A DNA stretch of 11,991 nt, taken from assembly GCA_020438915.1 (NCBI GenBank), contig JAGQTR010000159.1:1-11991 (forward strand). Direction: 5' to 3'. The DNA is from Mycobacterium sp. (GTDB lineage Bacteria > Actinomycetota > Actinomycetes > Mycobacteriales > Mycobacteriaceae). Shown one piece after another: positions 1-6,792 of the stretch (position 1 is the first letter of the stretch; each line of letters begins with the position of its first letter). Below the pieces are notes generated by a model, which was given only the letters and a program-made list of their open reading frames with translations, was not told the origin of the DNA and ran no database searches. A program made the position numbers and the translations under genes.

Positions 1-361
1 CGATGCCGATGACGAGGGCGAACCCGCCGTCGCGACCCGCGGCTACCCCGGCCTCGGTGCGTTCGAGGACGACGCAGCGTTGCGGACGTACCTCGAGTTC
101 ACGGGTAGCTCCGGCCAGCACCTCCGGGTCGGAACCGTTCTGCACGCAGACGTCGAAAAGGTCGCCGAGTCCGGCGTCGGTCAGCTCGCGCCGAAAATGG
201 GGGCGCGAGGAGTGGGCCGCCGTGGCGACACCGGCCCGGCGCAACTTGCGGGCCAGATCGACGGCCGGACCGACGATTGTTGCGTCGTCGGCCCGGGCGT
301 CGTCGAGGTCGATGATCACCGCGTCGTGGTAACGGGGATCGAGGGTGACCGGCAGCTTCAC
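1..361 (-). CDS. HAD-like protein, OtsB1 N-terminal-domain type (3' end beyond window)
   Basis: The first 120 codons read without a stop from GTG at 361 to the window edge. The start VKLPVTLDPRYHDAVIIDLDD and the later stretch RCVVLERTEAGVAAGRDGGF resemble the N-terminal HAD (beta-phosphoglucomutase-like) domain of M. tuberculosis OtsB1 (Rv2006), where that domain precedes trehalose-phosphatase and glycoside-hydrolase-65-like domains. Whether those follow here cannot be seen. A DxD pair (D18, D20) sits in the motif I position. Only about 30 residues separate it from the next strand (GVATAAHSS, about 44-52), so the usual helical cap domain is absent. The motif IV acidic pair is ER (E100-R101) instead of ED, so phosphatase activity of this domain is doubtful. 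The GTG overlaps the ppsA stop codon as GTGA, which implies co-transcription and translational coupling with ppsA. The reading frame is well supported; the function is tentative. Confidence 0.72.
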   Translation of the reverse strand, partial: MKLPVTLDPRYHDAVIIDLDDARADDATIVGPAVDLARKLRRAGVATAAHSSRPHFRRELTDAGLGDLFDVCVQNGSDPEVLAGATRELEVRPQRCVVLERTEAGVAAGRDGGFALVIGI

Positions 362-2754
362 GGGACCGATTGGGGTTGTTGTTCGAGTTCGAGCACCTGG
401 CGGGTGGTCTTCACCACGGTGTCGGGATTCAGGCTCATCGAGTCGATGCCGAGGTGAACCAGGAACGCGGCCATCTCCGGGTAGTCCGACGGGGCCTGAC
501 CGCACAGCCCCGAGTGAATACTGTTGCGGCGACAGCCTTCCACTGCCAGCCGGATCATCTCCTTGACGCCCTCGTCGCGTTCGTCGTAGTCGAAGGCCAC
601 GACTTCACTGTCCCGGTCGACGCCCAAAGTGAGCTGGGTCAGGTCGTTGGAGCCGATGGAGAAACCGTCGAACCGTTTGGCGAACTCGTCGATCAGGATC
701 ACGTTGTTGGGGATCTCGCACATCGCGTACACCTTGAGTTCGTTCTCGCCGCGCCGCAGACCATTCTTGGCCATCTCCTCCAACACCAGATCGGCCTCGG
801 CTACCCGGCGCACGAACGGGATCATCAGCACGACATTGGTCAGACCCATCGTTTCCCGGACGCGTTTCATCGCCCGACACTCCAAAGCGAAGCCCTCGGC
901 GTAGGCGGGATGGGCGTAGCGCGAGGCCCCCCGGAAGCCGATCATCGGGTTGCTCTCCTCGGGTTCGAAGGCTGCCCCGCCGAGCAGGCTGGCGTACTCG
1001 TTGGACTTGAAATCCGACATCCGCACCACGACCGGCTTCGGCCAGAAGGCGGCGGCGATCGTGCCGATGCCTTCGGAGAGGCGCTCGGTGAAGAACGCGG
1101 CGCCGTCGGAGTGGTTGTAGGTCAGCCGGTCGATGGCGCGCCGTGCTTCAGGGTCGTCGACCTTCTCCGGGTGCAGCAGCGCCAGCGGGTGCACCTTGAT
1201 GTACTCGTTGATGATGAACTCCATCCGAGCCAGCCCGACACCGTCATTGGGCAGGAACGAGGTCTTGAACGCAAGATCCGGGTTCCCCAGATTGAGCATG
1301 ATCTTGGTGCGCGGCCGGGCCACGTCGCCGACCTCGGTTCGGTCGACATGGAATGCCACCTCTCCCTGGTACACCCGCCCCGTGTCGCCCTCGGCGCAGG
1401 ACACCGTCACCACCTGACCGTCGGGCACCGTGGTAGTCGCATCGCCGGCGCCGACGACGGCGGGGATACCGAGTTCGCGCGCGATGATCGCCGCGTGGCA
1501 GGTTCGGCCGCCGCGGTTGGTGACGATCGCCGCCGCCACCTTCATCACCGGTTCCCAATCGGGGTTGGTGGTATCGGACACCAGAACTTCGCCGGGCTGA
1601 AAATCCGAGAGTCGCGTGACGTCGTCGATGCGCCGCACCACTCCCGAGGCGATCTTCTCGCCAACCGACCGTCCCTCGGCGATCACCTCACCGGTGCCGT
1701 CGAGCGAGTAACTCTCCAATGCCGTGGAACTGCGCTGGGAAGCCACCGTTTCCGGGCGTGCCTGCACGATGTAGAGCTTGCCGTCGATACCATCCTTGGC
1801 CCATTCGATGTCCATCGGCCGCCCGTAGTGTTTCTCGATGGTGCACGCGTAGCCGGCCAACTCCAAGGCGTCCTCATCGGTGATGCAAAAACGTGCCCGG
1901 TCGGACTTCGGCGTGGGGATGTTGCGCGTGGTGTACTTCGTACCGCCCTCGACGAAGATCATCTTGACGGCTTTGTCGCCGATCAGGCGGCGCAGCACCG
2001 CGCGGTGCCCGGCCAGGTAGGTCGGCTTGTGCACGTAGAACTCGTCGGGGTCGACCGCACCCTGCACCACGTTCTCGCCGAGCCCATAGGCGCCGGTGAT
2101 GAACACCGCGTCCCGAAAGCCCGACTCGGTGTCGATGGAGAACATCACACCGGACGCGGCGAGGTCGGAGCGCACCATCTTCATCACCCCGATCGACAGC
2201 GAGACCTTGAAATGGTCGAAACCCTGGTCGATTCGGTAGTGAATCGCCCGATCGGTGAACAGGCTGGCGAAACAGCGGCGGCAGGTGTCGAGCAGACTCT
2301 CCTCGCCCTTGATGTTGAGATAGGAATCCTGCTGTCCGGCGAAACTCGCGGTGGGCAGGTCCTCGGCGGTCGCCGAACTGCGCACCGCGAGGCTGACCTC
2401 GTCGCCGTACTCGGCCTGAAGCGCGCGGTAGCCCTCAAGAATCTGGTCGGCCAGGTCTGCGGGGAGTCCGGCGCCGTACACGATCTCGCGGGCCCGCTTG
2501 GCCTTGCGCGCCAGCACGGCAACGTCGTCGGGGTCGATATCGTCGAGTTCGGCGTGCAAGCGCTCCCACGCGCCCGCCTCGTCCAGCATGTGGCGGTAGG
2601 CCGCAGCGGTGATGGCGAACCCGTGCGGAACGCGAACACCCTCCCCGGACAGCTTCTGGAACATCTCGCCCAGCGAGGCGTTTTTCCCACCCACCAGGGG
2701 CACGTCCTCAATGCCCATGTCCTCGAAGAAGCTGACGTACTCAGACCTACCCAT
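358..2754 (-). CDS. ppsA: Phosphoenolpyruvate synthase (pyruvate, water dikinase)
   Basis: This cytosolic enzyme converts pyruvate, ATP and water to phosphoenolpyruvate, AMP and phosphate, the entry step of gluconeogenesis from pyruvate. The 798-residue length is normal for the family. In order come the N-terminal ATP-binding domain (GGKNASLGEM at about 22-31; VRSSATAEDLPTASFAGQQ at about 123-141), the swivelling phosphohistidine domain (GGRTCHAAIIARE, with the phosphorylated histidine at His420), and the PEP/pyruvate-binding barrel ending in GLCGQAPSD with catalytic Cys751. Both residues fall almost exactly where E. coli PpsA has them, so the enzyme looks intact. The ATG at 2754 is preceded by GAGAGGA at a spacing of about 7 bases. 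Its stop overlaps the GTG of the downstream HAD-like gene. It diverges from the small gene at 2987, and a weak DosR-box candidate lies about 75 bases upstream. Pyruvate phosphate dikinase is less likely, given the close PpsA match over the whole length. Confidence 0.95.
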   Translation of the reverse strand: MGRSEYVSFFEDMGIEDVPLVGGKNASLGEMFQKLSGEGVRVPHGFAITAAAYRHMLDEAGAWERLHAELDDIDPDDVAVLARKAKRAREIVYGAGLPADLADQILEGYRALQAEYGDEVSLAVRSSATAEDLPTASFAGQQDSYLNIKGEESLLDTCRRCFASLFTDRAIHYRIDQGFDHFKVSLSIGVMKMVRSDLAASGVMFSIDTESGFRDAVFITGAYGLGENVVQGAVDPDEFYVHKPTYLAGHRAVLRRLIGDKAVKMIFVEGGTKYTTRNIPTPKSDRARFCITDEDALELAGYACTIEKHYGRPMDIEWAKDGIDGKLYIVQARPETVASQRSSTALESYSLDGTGEVIAEGRSVGEKIASGVVRRIDDVTRLSDFQPGEVLVSDTTNPDWEPVMKVAAAIVTNRGGRTCHAAIIARELGIPAVVGAGDATTTVPDGQVVTVSCAEGDTGRVYQGEVAFHVDRTEVGDVARPRTKIMLNLGNPDLAFKTSFLPNDGVGLARMEFIINEYIKVHPLALLHPEKVDDPEARRAIDRLTYNHSDGAAFFTERLSEGIGTIAAAFWPKPVVVRMSDFKSNEYASLLGGAAFEPEESNPMIGFRGASRYAHPAYAEGFALECRAMKRVRETMGLTNVVLMIPFVRRVAEADLVLEEMAKNGLRRGENELKVYAMCEIPNNVILIDEFAKRFDGFSIGSNDLTQLTLGVDRDSEVVAFDYDERDEGVKEMIRLAVEGCRRNSIHSGLCGQAPSDYPEMAAFLVHLGIDSMSLNPDTVVKTTRQVLELEQQPQSVP

Positions 2755-2825
2755 GACATGTCCTCTCGTGGCCCAGCGCCGGGGCCGCTACCCAACCTCA
2801 ACTTCGCACAGTGACGGGTGGGCAG

Positions 2826-2845
2826 ACAGGGCCGAAGGTCACTCG
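2826..2845. promoter_or_regulatory. Degenerate DosR-box candidate upstream of ppsA
   Basis: The core GGGCCGAAGGTCAC (2829-2842) matches 10 of 14 positions of the DosR core GGGACTWWAGTCCC, with poor flanks. It lies about 75 bases before the ppsA start. The match is weak enough to arise by chance in GC-rich DNA; it is listed because the neighbouring operons carry better boxes. Confidence 0.2.
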
Positions 2846-2908
2846 GTCGAGTCTGTATGTCAGCGAAAGCTTTCCGTCCGGGCCACGCGGTGCGCCGCGC
2901 TCGGACGA

Positions 2909-2928
2909 CTGATGACCTTCGCCCCTAC
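2909..2928. promoter_or_regulatory. Degenerate DosR-box candidate upstream of the 83-residue gene
   Basis: The core ATGACCTTCGCCCC (2912-2925) keeps the GAC and CCCC half-site bases and matches 9 of 14 core positions and 12 of 20 positions of TTSGGGACTWWAGTCCCSAA. It lies about 60 bases before the start at 2987. The match is weak, and the site is inferred from position and context. Confidence 0.22.
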
Positions 2929-2986
2929 CGGACGCGGGCCGGCGCAGCCACGATGAAGTCATGACCGCGAGATCGGAGGGCGTGCA

Positions 2987-3238
2987 GTGATGTCTGTCGC
3001 GTCCTCGGGCGGTCCGGAGTATGACGAGTTGTCCTGGAAGTTCCTGAATTCGGAGTTTGCGCGCGGTACCTACGCGAACTGGCCGATCGAACGCCGGCTC
3101 GATGCCTACCTGCGCCACCACGAGTTGTCCGAACTCCTCAACGACGGGACCGCCTACCGCAGGCTGCTGGATTCGGTCATGGACAACATCGGTCCGGCAC
3201 ATCGGCTGGGCATCCTCGGACTAGGTGGAACCCCATGA
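2987..3238 (+). CDS. Small protein of unknown function (83 residues)
   Basis: I do not recognise a named family. The product is soluble, with no signal peptide or membrane segment. Most of it looks helical and is rich in charged and aromatic residues, for example YDELSWKFLNSEF (12-24), YANWPIERRLDAYLRHH (29-45) and AYRRLLDSVMDNI (56-68). A good ribosome binding site, GGAGG at 2975-2979, precedes GTG 2987 by 7 bases and ATG 2990 by 10; the two starts differ by one residue and cannot be separated. The gene lies 88 bases before the tgs1 start on the same strand and diverges from ppsA. The ribosome binding site, mycobacterial-type codon use and position inside the dormancy-type cluster argue that it is real. 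A DosR-regulon accessory role is inferred from position only. Confidence 0.72.
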   Translation: MMSVASSGGPEYDELSWKFLNSEFARGTYANWPIERRLDAYLRHHELSELLNDGTAYRRLLDSVMDNIGPAHRLGILGLGGTP

Positions 3239-3273
3239 TCCCCTGCCGCTGCGGACGACGTTGTCCCCATGGC

Positions 3274-3293
3274 TTGAGGACTTGCGACCCTGT
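3274..3293. promoter_or_regulatory. DosR box upstream of tgs1
   Basis: The site reads TTGAGGACTTGCGACCCTGT. It matches 13 of 20 positions of TTSGGGACTWWAGTCCCSAA, including a perfect TTS flank. Against the shorter consensus GGGACTTNNGNCCCT it has one mismatch (A for the first G, 3277). It ends about 33 bases before the tgs1 ATG at 3327, as expected for an activator site of a short-leader promoter. It also falls inside the 5' extension that the longer reading frame from 3225 would require, which supports the downstream start. Confidence 0.6.
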
Positions 3294-3326
3294 CGCGCCG
3301 GGACACCCACAGTGCAAGGTCGTCGC

Positions 3327-4742
3327 ATGGAGCATCTGAACGCCCTTGATGCCAGCTTTCTGCAGGCCGAGGATTCCGATCCGCACGTCAGTCTCGCAGT
3401 CGGGGCCGTTTCGATCATCGAGGGTCCGCTTCCCGAATACGCTGAACTGGTATCGGTGTTCGATGAACGGGCGCATCGTATTCCGCGGTGCACTCAGATT
3501 CTGCACAGCCGGGTGTTCGACCTCGCCGCACCGGAATGGGTCGAAGATCCGCATTTCGACATCGCACACCACCTTCATCGCGTCGCGTTGCCGCACCCGG
3601 GCGCGGACTCTGAACTGTTTGCGATGATCGCCGGCATCATGGAGCAACGGCTCGACCGCGATCGGCCGCTGTGGGAATGCTGGATCATCGAAGGGCTGGC
3701 TGCTGATCGGTGGGCGATGGTGATGAAGATCCACCATTGCATCGCCGACGGCATCGCCACCGCGCAGATGCTGGCGAGATTGACCGACGACGGTGCCGGC
3801 GAGACCTTCGCCACCGATATCGGTGCCGCGCAGCAACCGGAACGTTCGATCGTCGGTCTGCTGCGCCCGAGGCTCAACCCGCTGACCTGGATGGGCGATG
3901 TCTGGCGTGCGACACTCGCGGCCACCAGCGCCGCGGAACACGCCGTCGTCGGGGCAGCCGAGCTCACCGCCCACGTGCTCACCGCAGGCCAGGAGTCGTC
4001 GCTGAACGGACCCGTGACCCGGATGCGTCGCTACAGTGCCGCGATCGTCGACCTCGCCGTCATGACGAAGGTATGCCAGGACTTCGACGTGACGCTCAAT
4101 GACGTCGCGCTGGCGGCCATCACCAACAGCTACCGGACAATGCTGCTCGACCGCGGCGAGATACCCGGACCACATGCGCTGCGCACGCTGGTTCCGGTGT
4201 CGATGCGTTCGCTCGACGACATCGATGTCACCGACAATCGGGTATCGGCCATGCTGCCGCTGCTGCCGGTCGATGAACCCGATCCGGTCAAACAGCTGGA
4301 GATCGTGCACCGACGGTTGAGCCGCGCCAAGGGCAGTGGTCAGCGAGAAGGCGGTGGTGCGGTGTTCGCTGCGGCCGGCAGTATGCCGTTTGCGCTCTCG
4401 GCGTGGACCATTCGAATCCTCACGCGGCTCCCGCAGAACTCGGTGGCGGCGTTGGCCACCAATGTTCCGGGTCCCCGCGGGCAGCAACGAATGTTGGGTC
4501 GAAAGGTATCGGAAATTCTGCCCATACCGCCGATCGCGTTGCAGCTGCGCACCGGTATCGCGATGCTCAGCTATGCCGGTCGGTTCTCCTTCGGCATCAC
4601 CGCCGACTACGACAGCGCACCCGACATCGATGCCCTCGCCCGTGGGATCGAAGACGGGGTGCAACGCCTGGCCGGTCTGGAACGCTCATCCTGTGACTCT
4701 CCCTCGGAGGGGCACGCGCGCGTGGGTGCTGATCTGCGATGA
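3327..4742 (+). CDS. tgs1: Triacylglycerol synthase, WS/DGAT family, Tgs1-like
   Basis: This acyltransferase joins long-chain acyl-CoA to diacylglycerol to make storage triacylglycerol, and may also make wax esters. In M. tuberculosis Tgs1 (Rv3130c) is the main hypoxia-induced enzyme of this kind. The 471-residue product begins MEHLNALDASFLQAEDSD, close to the Tgs1 N terminus. It has DRDRPLW before the catalytic HHCIADG (136-142, the HHxxxDG motif), LNGP and NDVALAAI in the middle, and NVPGP at 379-383. The frame stays open back to GTG 3225, but those 34 extra residues do not resemble the family and overlap the DosR box, so ATG 3327 is preferred; AAGG at 3316-3319 can serve as ribosome binding site. 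The stop overlaps the next acyltransferase start as ATGA. Induction under hypoxia or nitric oxide through the box at 3274-3293 is likely. Confidence 0.93.
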   Translation: MEHLNALDASFLQAEDSDPHVSLAVGAVSIIEGPLPEYAELVSVFDERAHRIPRCTQILHSRVFDLAAPEWVEDPHFDIAHHLHRVALPHPGADSELFAMIAGIMEQRLDRDRPLWECWIIEGLAADRWAMVMKIHHCIADGIATAQMLARLTDDGAGETFATDIGAAQQPERSIVGLLRPRLNPLTWMGDVWRATLAATSAAEHAVVGAAELTAHVLTAGQESSLNGPVTRMRRYSAAIVDLAVMTKVCQDFDVTLNDVALAAITNSYRTMLLDRGEIPGPHALRTLVPVSMRSLDDIDVTDNRVSAMLPLLPVDEPDPVKQLEIVHRRLSRAKGSGQREGGGAVFAAAGSMPFALSAWTIRILTRLPQNSVAALATNVPGPRGQQRMLGRKVSEILPIPPIALQLRTGIAMLSYAGRFSFGITADYDSAPDIDALARGIEDGVQRLAGLERSSCDSPSEGHARVGADLR

Positions 4743-6106
4743 CGGATTTCATGCGTAACAGTGACGCGTTCACCTGGGCTATGGAAAGCGATCCCGCGCT
4801 GCGTTCGACCGTGGTGACGGTCATCCTGCTGAACCGATCACCGGACTGGGACGAGGTGCGTGATCGCTTCGAGGTCATCTCGCGCACCGTGCCGATGCTG
4901 CGACAGCGCGTTGTCCCGTCTCCGCCGCCCGCGCCGCCGCGGTGGGAGCAGGCGCCGGACTTCGACCTTGACTTCCACATGCGCAGAGTGACCGCCCCCG
5001 CGCCCGCGACCACCGACACGGTGCTGGAGATCGCGCGGGTCGCAGCGATGGAGGACTTCGACCGGGCCCGTCCGCTGTGGCAGGCCACACTGGTCGACGG
5101 TCTTGAAAATGGCTGCGCGGCAATGATCCTCAAGTTCCACCATGCGCTGACCGACGGTGTCGGGGGAGTCCAGATCGCGATGATCCTCTTCGACCTGTCG
5201 GAGGTCGGTGAGCAGCACGGACCGGTGGCGGCGTTGCCCGAAGTGCCTCCACCGCCGTGGCTGCGGGGTTACCGCGAGACCGCGCGGTACGACGCCCGTT
5301 TGGTGGGCAACGCGCTGATGGGCACGCTGAAGACGGCGCCAAAGCTGATTTCGCGGGGCATCGTGCGGCCGGTCGACACCGTATCGTCGGCAGCGGGACT
5401 GGCTGCGTCTATCTATCGGACGATGCGGCCGGTGAATCGGCGGGGCTCGCCTTTGATGAGCAGGCGAAGCCTGACCCGTCGACTCGGTGTCCTGGAGGTC
5501 CCGTTCGGGCAGCTCCGCGCCGCGGCTCACCACGGCGGCGGAGCGTTGAACGACGCATTCGTCGCGGCGGTGGCCGGGGGATTGCGCCGCTACCACGAAA
5601 AGCACGACGTCACCGTTGGCGACCTACACCTGACGATGCCGATGAGCCTGCGCCAAGAGGGCGACGATCTGGGCGGCAACCGGATCACCATCATGCGGTT
5701 CGATGTGCCGGCCGGTGTCGCCGATCCGGTTGAGCGGATCCGCCAGATCCACGAGATAACGACAAAGGTGCGGCACGAGAAGTCGCTGCCGTACACCCAG
5801 TGGATCGCCGGTGCGATGAACATGATGCCGCGGTGGTACATCGGCTCGATGCTGCGCAACGTCGACTTCCTGTGCAGCGACGTCCCCGGGATTCCGGTGC
5901 CGGTGTTCCTCGGCGGGGCGAAGGTACTGACCCAGTACGCCTTCGGCCCGACCATCGGGTCGGCGGTGAACGTCACGCTGTTGACCTACGTTGACGTGTG
6001 CACGCTGGGTATCGATGTGGATACCGGCGCGATCCCCGACAGTGACGTGTTCTTCGACTGCCTCGCAGCCGGTTTCGAGGAGGTCCTGGCGCTGGGTTCC
6101 GCCTGA
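4739..6106 (+). CDS. Second WS/DGAT wax ester synthase/diacylglycerol acyltransferase
   Basis: This 455-residue member of the WS/DGAT family probably transfers acyl groups from acyl-CoA to diacylglycerol or a fatty alcohol at the membrane. It has FDRARPLW (107-114), the intact catalytic HHALTDG (134-140), GALNDAFVAAVAGGLRRY in the middle and DVPGIPVP (381-388) in place of the NVPGP of Tgs1. Its start, MTDFMRNSDAFTWAMESD, follows a different branch of the family from tgs1, so it is not a recent tandem copy. ATG 4739 overlaps the tgs1 stop by 4 bases and has no ribosome binding site at normal distance, so translation probably depends on coupling to tgs1. Both genes would be made from the tgs1 promoter. 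Acceptor preference (diacylglycerol, wax alcohol or other) cannot be decided from sequence. The gene ends 35 bases before the convergent PNPOx gene. Confidence 0.9.
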   Translation: MTDFMRNSDAFTWAMESDPALRSTVVTVILLNRSPDWDEVRDRFEVISRTVPMLRQRVVPSPPPAPPRWEQAPDFDLDFHMRRVTAPAPATTDTVLEIARVAAMEDFDRARPLWQATLVDGLENGCAAMILKFHHALTDGVGGVQIAMILFDLSEVGEQHGPVAALPEVPPPPWLRGYRETARYDARLVGNALMGTLKTAPKLISRGIVRPVDTVSSAAGLAASIYRTMRPVNRRGSPLMSRRSLTRRLGVLEVPFGQLRAAAHHGGGALNDAFVAAVAGGLRRYHEKHDVTVGDLHLTMPMSLRQEGDDLGGNRITIMRFDVPAGVADPVERIRQIHEITTKVRHEKSLPYTQWIAGAMNMMPRWYIGSMLRNVDFLCSDVPGIPVPVFLGGAKVLTQYAFGPTIGSAVNVTLLTYVDVCTLGIDVDTGAIPDSDVFFDCLAAGFEEVLALGSA

Positions 6107-6140
6107 GCTCTCGAGTACTGCTGTTAGCCGCCCGGTGGCG

Positions 6141-6575
6141 TTACCGAGGCTTGACGTCGGCGTCCCGACCGAAGCGGAATCGGCGACCGGTGACCCGCGT
6201 CGGCAGCACCCGGATGTAGTGCTCCTTGACCGTCGCGGTCCACGGAAGAAGTTGGACGCGCTCGGCTTCCTCGATCTCCTGGTCGGTGTGCAGGCTGCGG
6301 GCCACACCCTTGACGATGACGCTCCATCCTTCGGCTGCGCTGTAGTCGTCGGCTTCGAAAAGCACCTGGTTGTTGATCGCACTGCTGATGAGCTTGGTTC
6401 CTTCCGCGGTACGGAACAGCACGGTGCGGTTTTGAACAACGAAGTTGACAGGGAAGATTTCCGGTGAACCGTCGGCGCTGGTCACCAGCCGGCCAAGCGG
6501 GGCGCTCGAGAGCAATTGCCAGCATTCACTTTCGGGAAGAATGGTCACCGGCCGGTCAGTGGCGTCCTTGCTCAT
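6141..6575 (-). CDS. Pyridoxamine 5'-phosphate oxidase-fold flavin-binding protein, Rv3129-like
   Basis: The 144-residue protein has the split-barrel flavin-binding fold: a short helix (CWQLLSSAPLGRLVTS, 19-34), then the strands EIFPVNFVV (39-47), TVLFRTAEGTKL (51-62) and WSVIVKGVAR (84-93). Its C-terminal half resembles M. tuberculosis Rv3129, a DosR-regulon protein encoded beside tgs1. The family binds FMN or F420; the reaction here is unknown, but a redox or nitro-stress role is plausible. ATG 6575 lies in an exact 20-base tandem duplication (6570-6609) that supplies a second ATG at 6595 opening a 7-codon frame whose stop overlaps this start as ATGA. No ribosome binding site is visible, so the messenger may be leaderless or translation may be coupled. 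DosR boxes lie in the shared divergent region. Confidence 0.88.
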   Translation of the reverse strand: MSKDATDRPVTILPESECWQLLSSAPLGRLVTSADGSPEIFPVNFVVQNRTVLFRTAEGTKLISSAINNQVLFEADDYSAAEGWSVIVKGVARSLHTDQEIEEAERVQLLPWTATVKEHYIRVLPTRVTGRRFRFGRDADVKPR

Positions 6576-6609
6576 GACAACAACTTAGCGCTCATGACAA
6601 CAACTTAGC
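6570..6609. repeat. Exact tandem duplication of 20 bases over a start codon
   Basis: The unit gctcatgacaacaacttagc occurs twice head to tail, at 6570-6589 and 6590-6609, with no mismatch. On the minus strand each copy carries ATGAGC, the first two codons of the PNPOx-fold gene, so the duplication doubles the translation start. The perfect identity suggests a recent slippage event or active maintenance. Confidence 0.95.
6572..6595 (-). other. Seven-codon upstream open frame overlapping the PNPOx start
   Basis: The upstream copy of the 20-base repeat gives ATG at 6595 and the peptide MSAKLLS. Its TGA stop (6574-6572) overlaps the ATG of the PNPOx-fold gene (6575-6573) by 4 bases, the arrangement used for translational re-initiation. 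It is seen directly in the sequence; whether it is translated is unknown, and there is no clear ribosome binding site. Confidence 0.35.
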
Positions 6610-6649
6610 CGAACATGTCCAGCGATCAGTGAGTCGATGTGCTTCAGCA

Positions 6650-6669
6650 CCAAGGACCAAAGTTACTAC
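6650..6669. promoter_or_regulatory. Weaker DosR-box candidate between the PNPOx and Acg-like genes
   Basis: The core AGGACCAAAGTTAC (6653-6666) matches 10 of 14 positions of GGGACTWWAGTCCC. Its near edge is 78 bases from the PNPOx start at 6575, similar to the distance of the strong box from the Acg-like start on the other side. Its centre is 52 bases, about five helical turns, from the centre of the strong box at 6705-6718. Confidence 0.33.
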
Positions 6670-6679
6670 CGGATCATCG

Positions 6680-6699
6680 CGCCGGGCATTGGTCCCTGC
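6680..6699. promoter_or_regulatory. Secondary DosR-box candidate, in phase with the strong box
   Basis: The core CGGGCATTGGTCCC (6683-6696) matches 10 of 14 core positions, and its right half GTCCC is perfect. The half-site GTCCCTG is repeated at 6692-6698 and 6714-6720, exactly 22 bases apart, about two helical turns. Paired strong and weak sites are typical of DosR-activated promoters. Confidence 0.42.
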
Positions 6700-6701
6700 C
6701 G

Positions 6702-6721
6702 GACGGGACTTCCGTCCCTGT
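6702..6721. promoter_or_regulatory. Strong DosR box upstream of the Acg-like gene
   Basis: The core GGGACTTCCGTCCC (6705-6718) is a perfect palindrome in its five-base arms. It matches 12 of 14 core positions of GGGACTWWAGTCCC and, with the next T, every defined position of GGGACTTNNGNCCCT. It ends 74 bases before the ATG at 6793 and lies in the divergent region shared with the PNPOx-fold gene. Confidence 0.75.
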
Positions 6722-6792
6722 CGAACCCCAGCGGCCCGGAGCAAACTCGAAGACGTTCAGTGCTCGAGACGATATCGGAGGTGTCGGCGATC

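Noticed and set aside
370..2814. An 814-codon open frame on the plus strand across the whole of ppsA.
   Set aside because: It is the antisense of a clearly recognisable, intact PEP synthase; its translation is rich in His, Arg, Gly and Val and shows no family motifs, a usual effect of codon bias in GC-rich genomes.
3177..4664. A 495-codon minus-strand frame opposite tgs1.
   Set aside because: It is a shadow of the tgs1 coding strand, with Arg/His/Gln-rich composition and no recognisable domain.
6107..6150. Possible terminator CGGT/ACCG between the second acyltransferase and the PNPOx gene.
   Set aside because: The stem has only 4 base pairs with a 6-base loop and no T run; too weak to support.
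6637..6792. N-terminal extension of the Acg-like protein from ATG 6637.
   Set aside because: It would cover all three DosR-box candidates and adds 52 residues without family similarity; ATG 6793 matches the start of the related M. tuberculosis protein.
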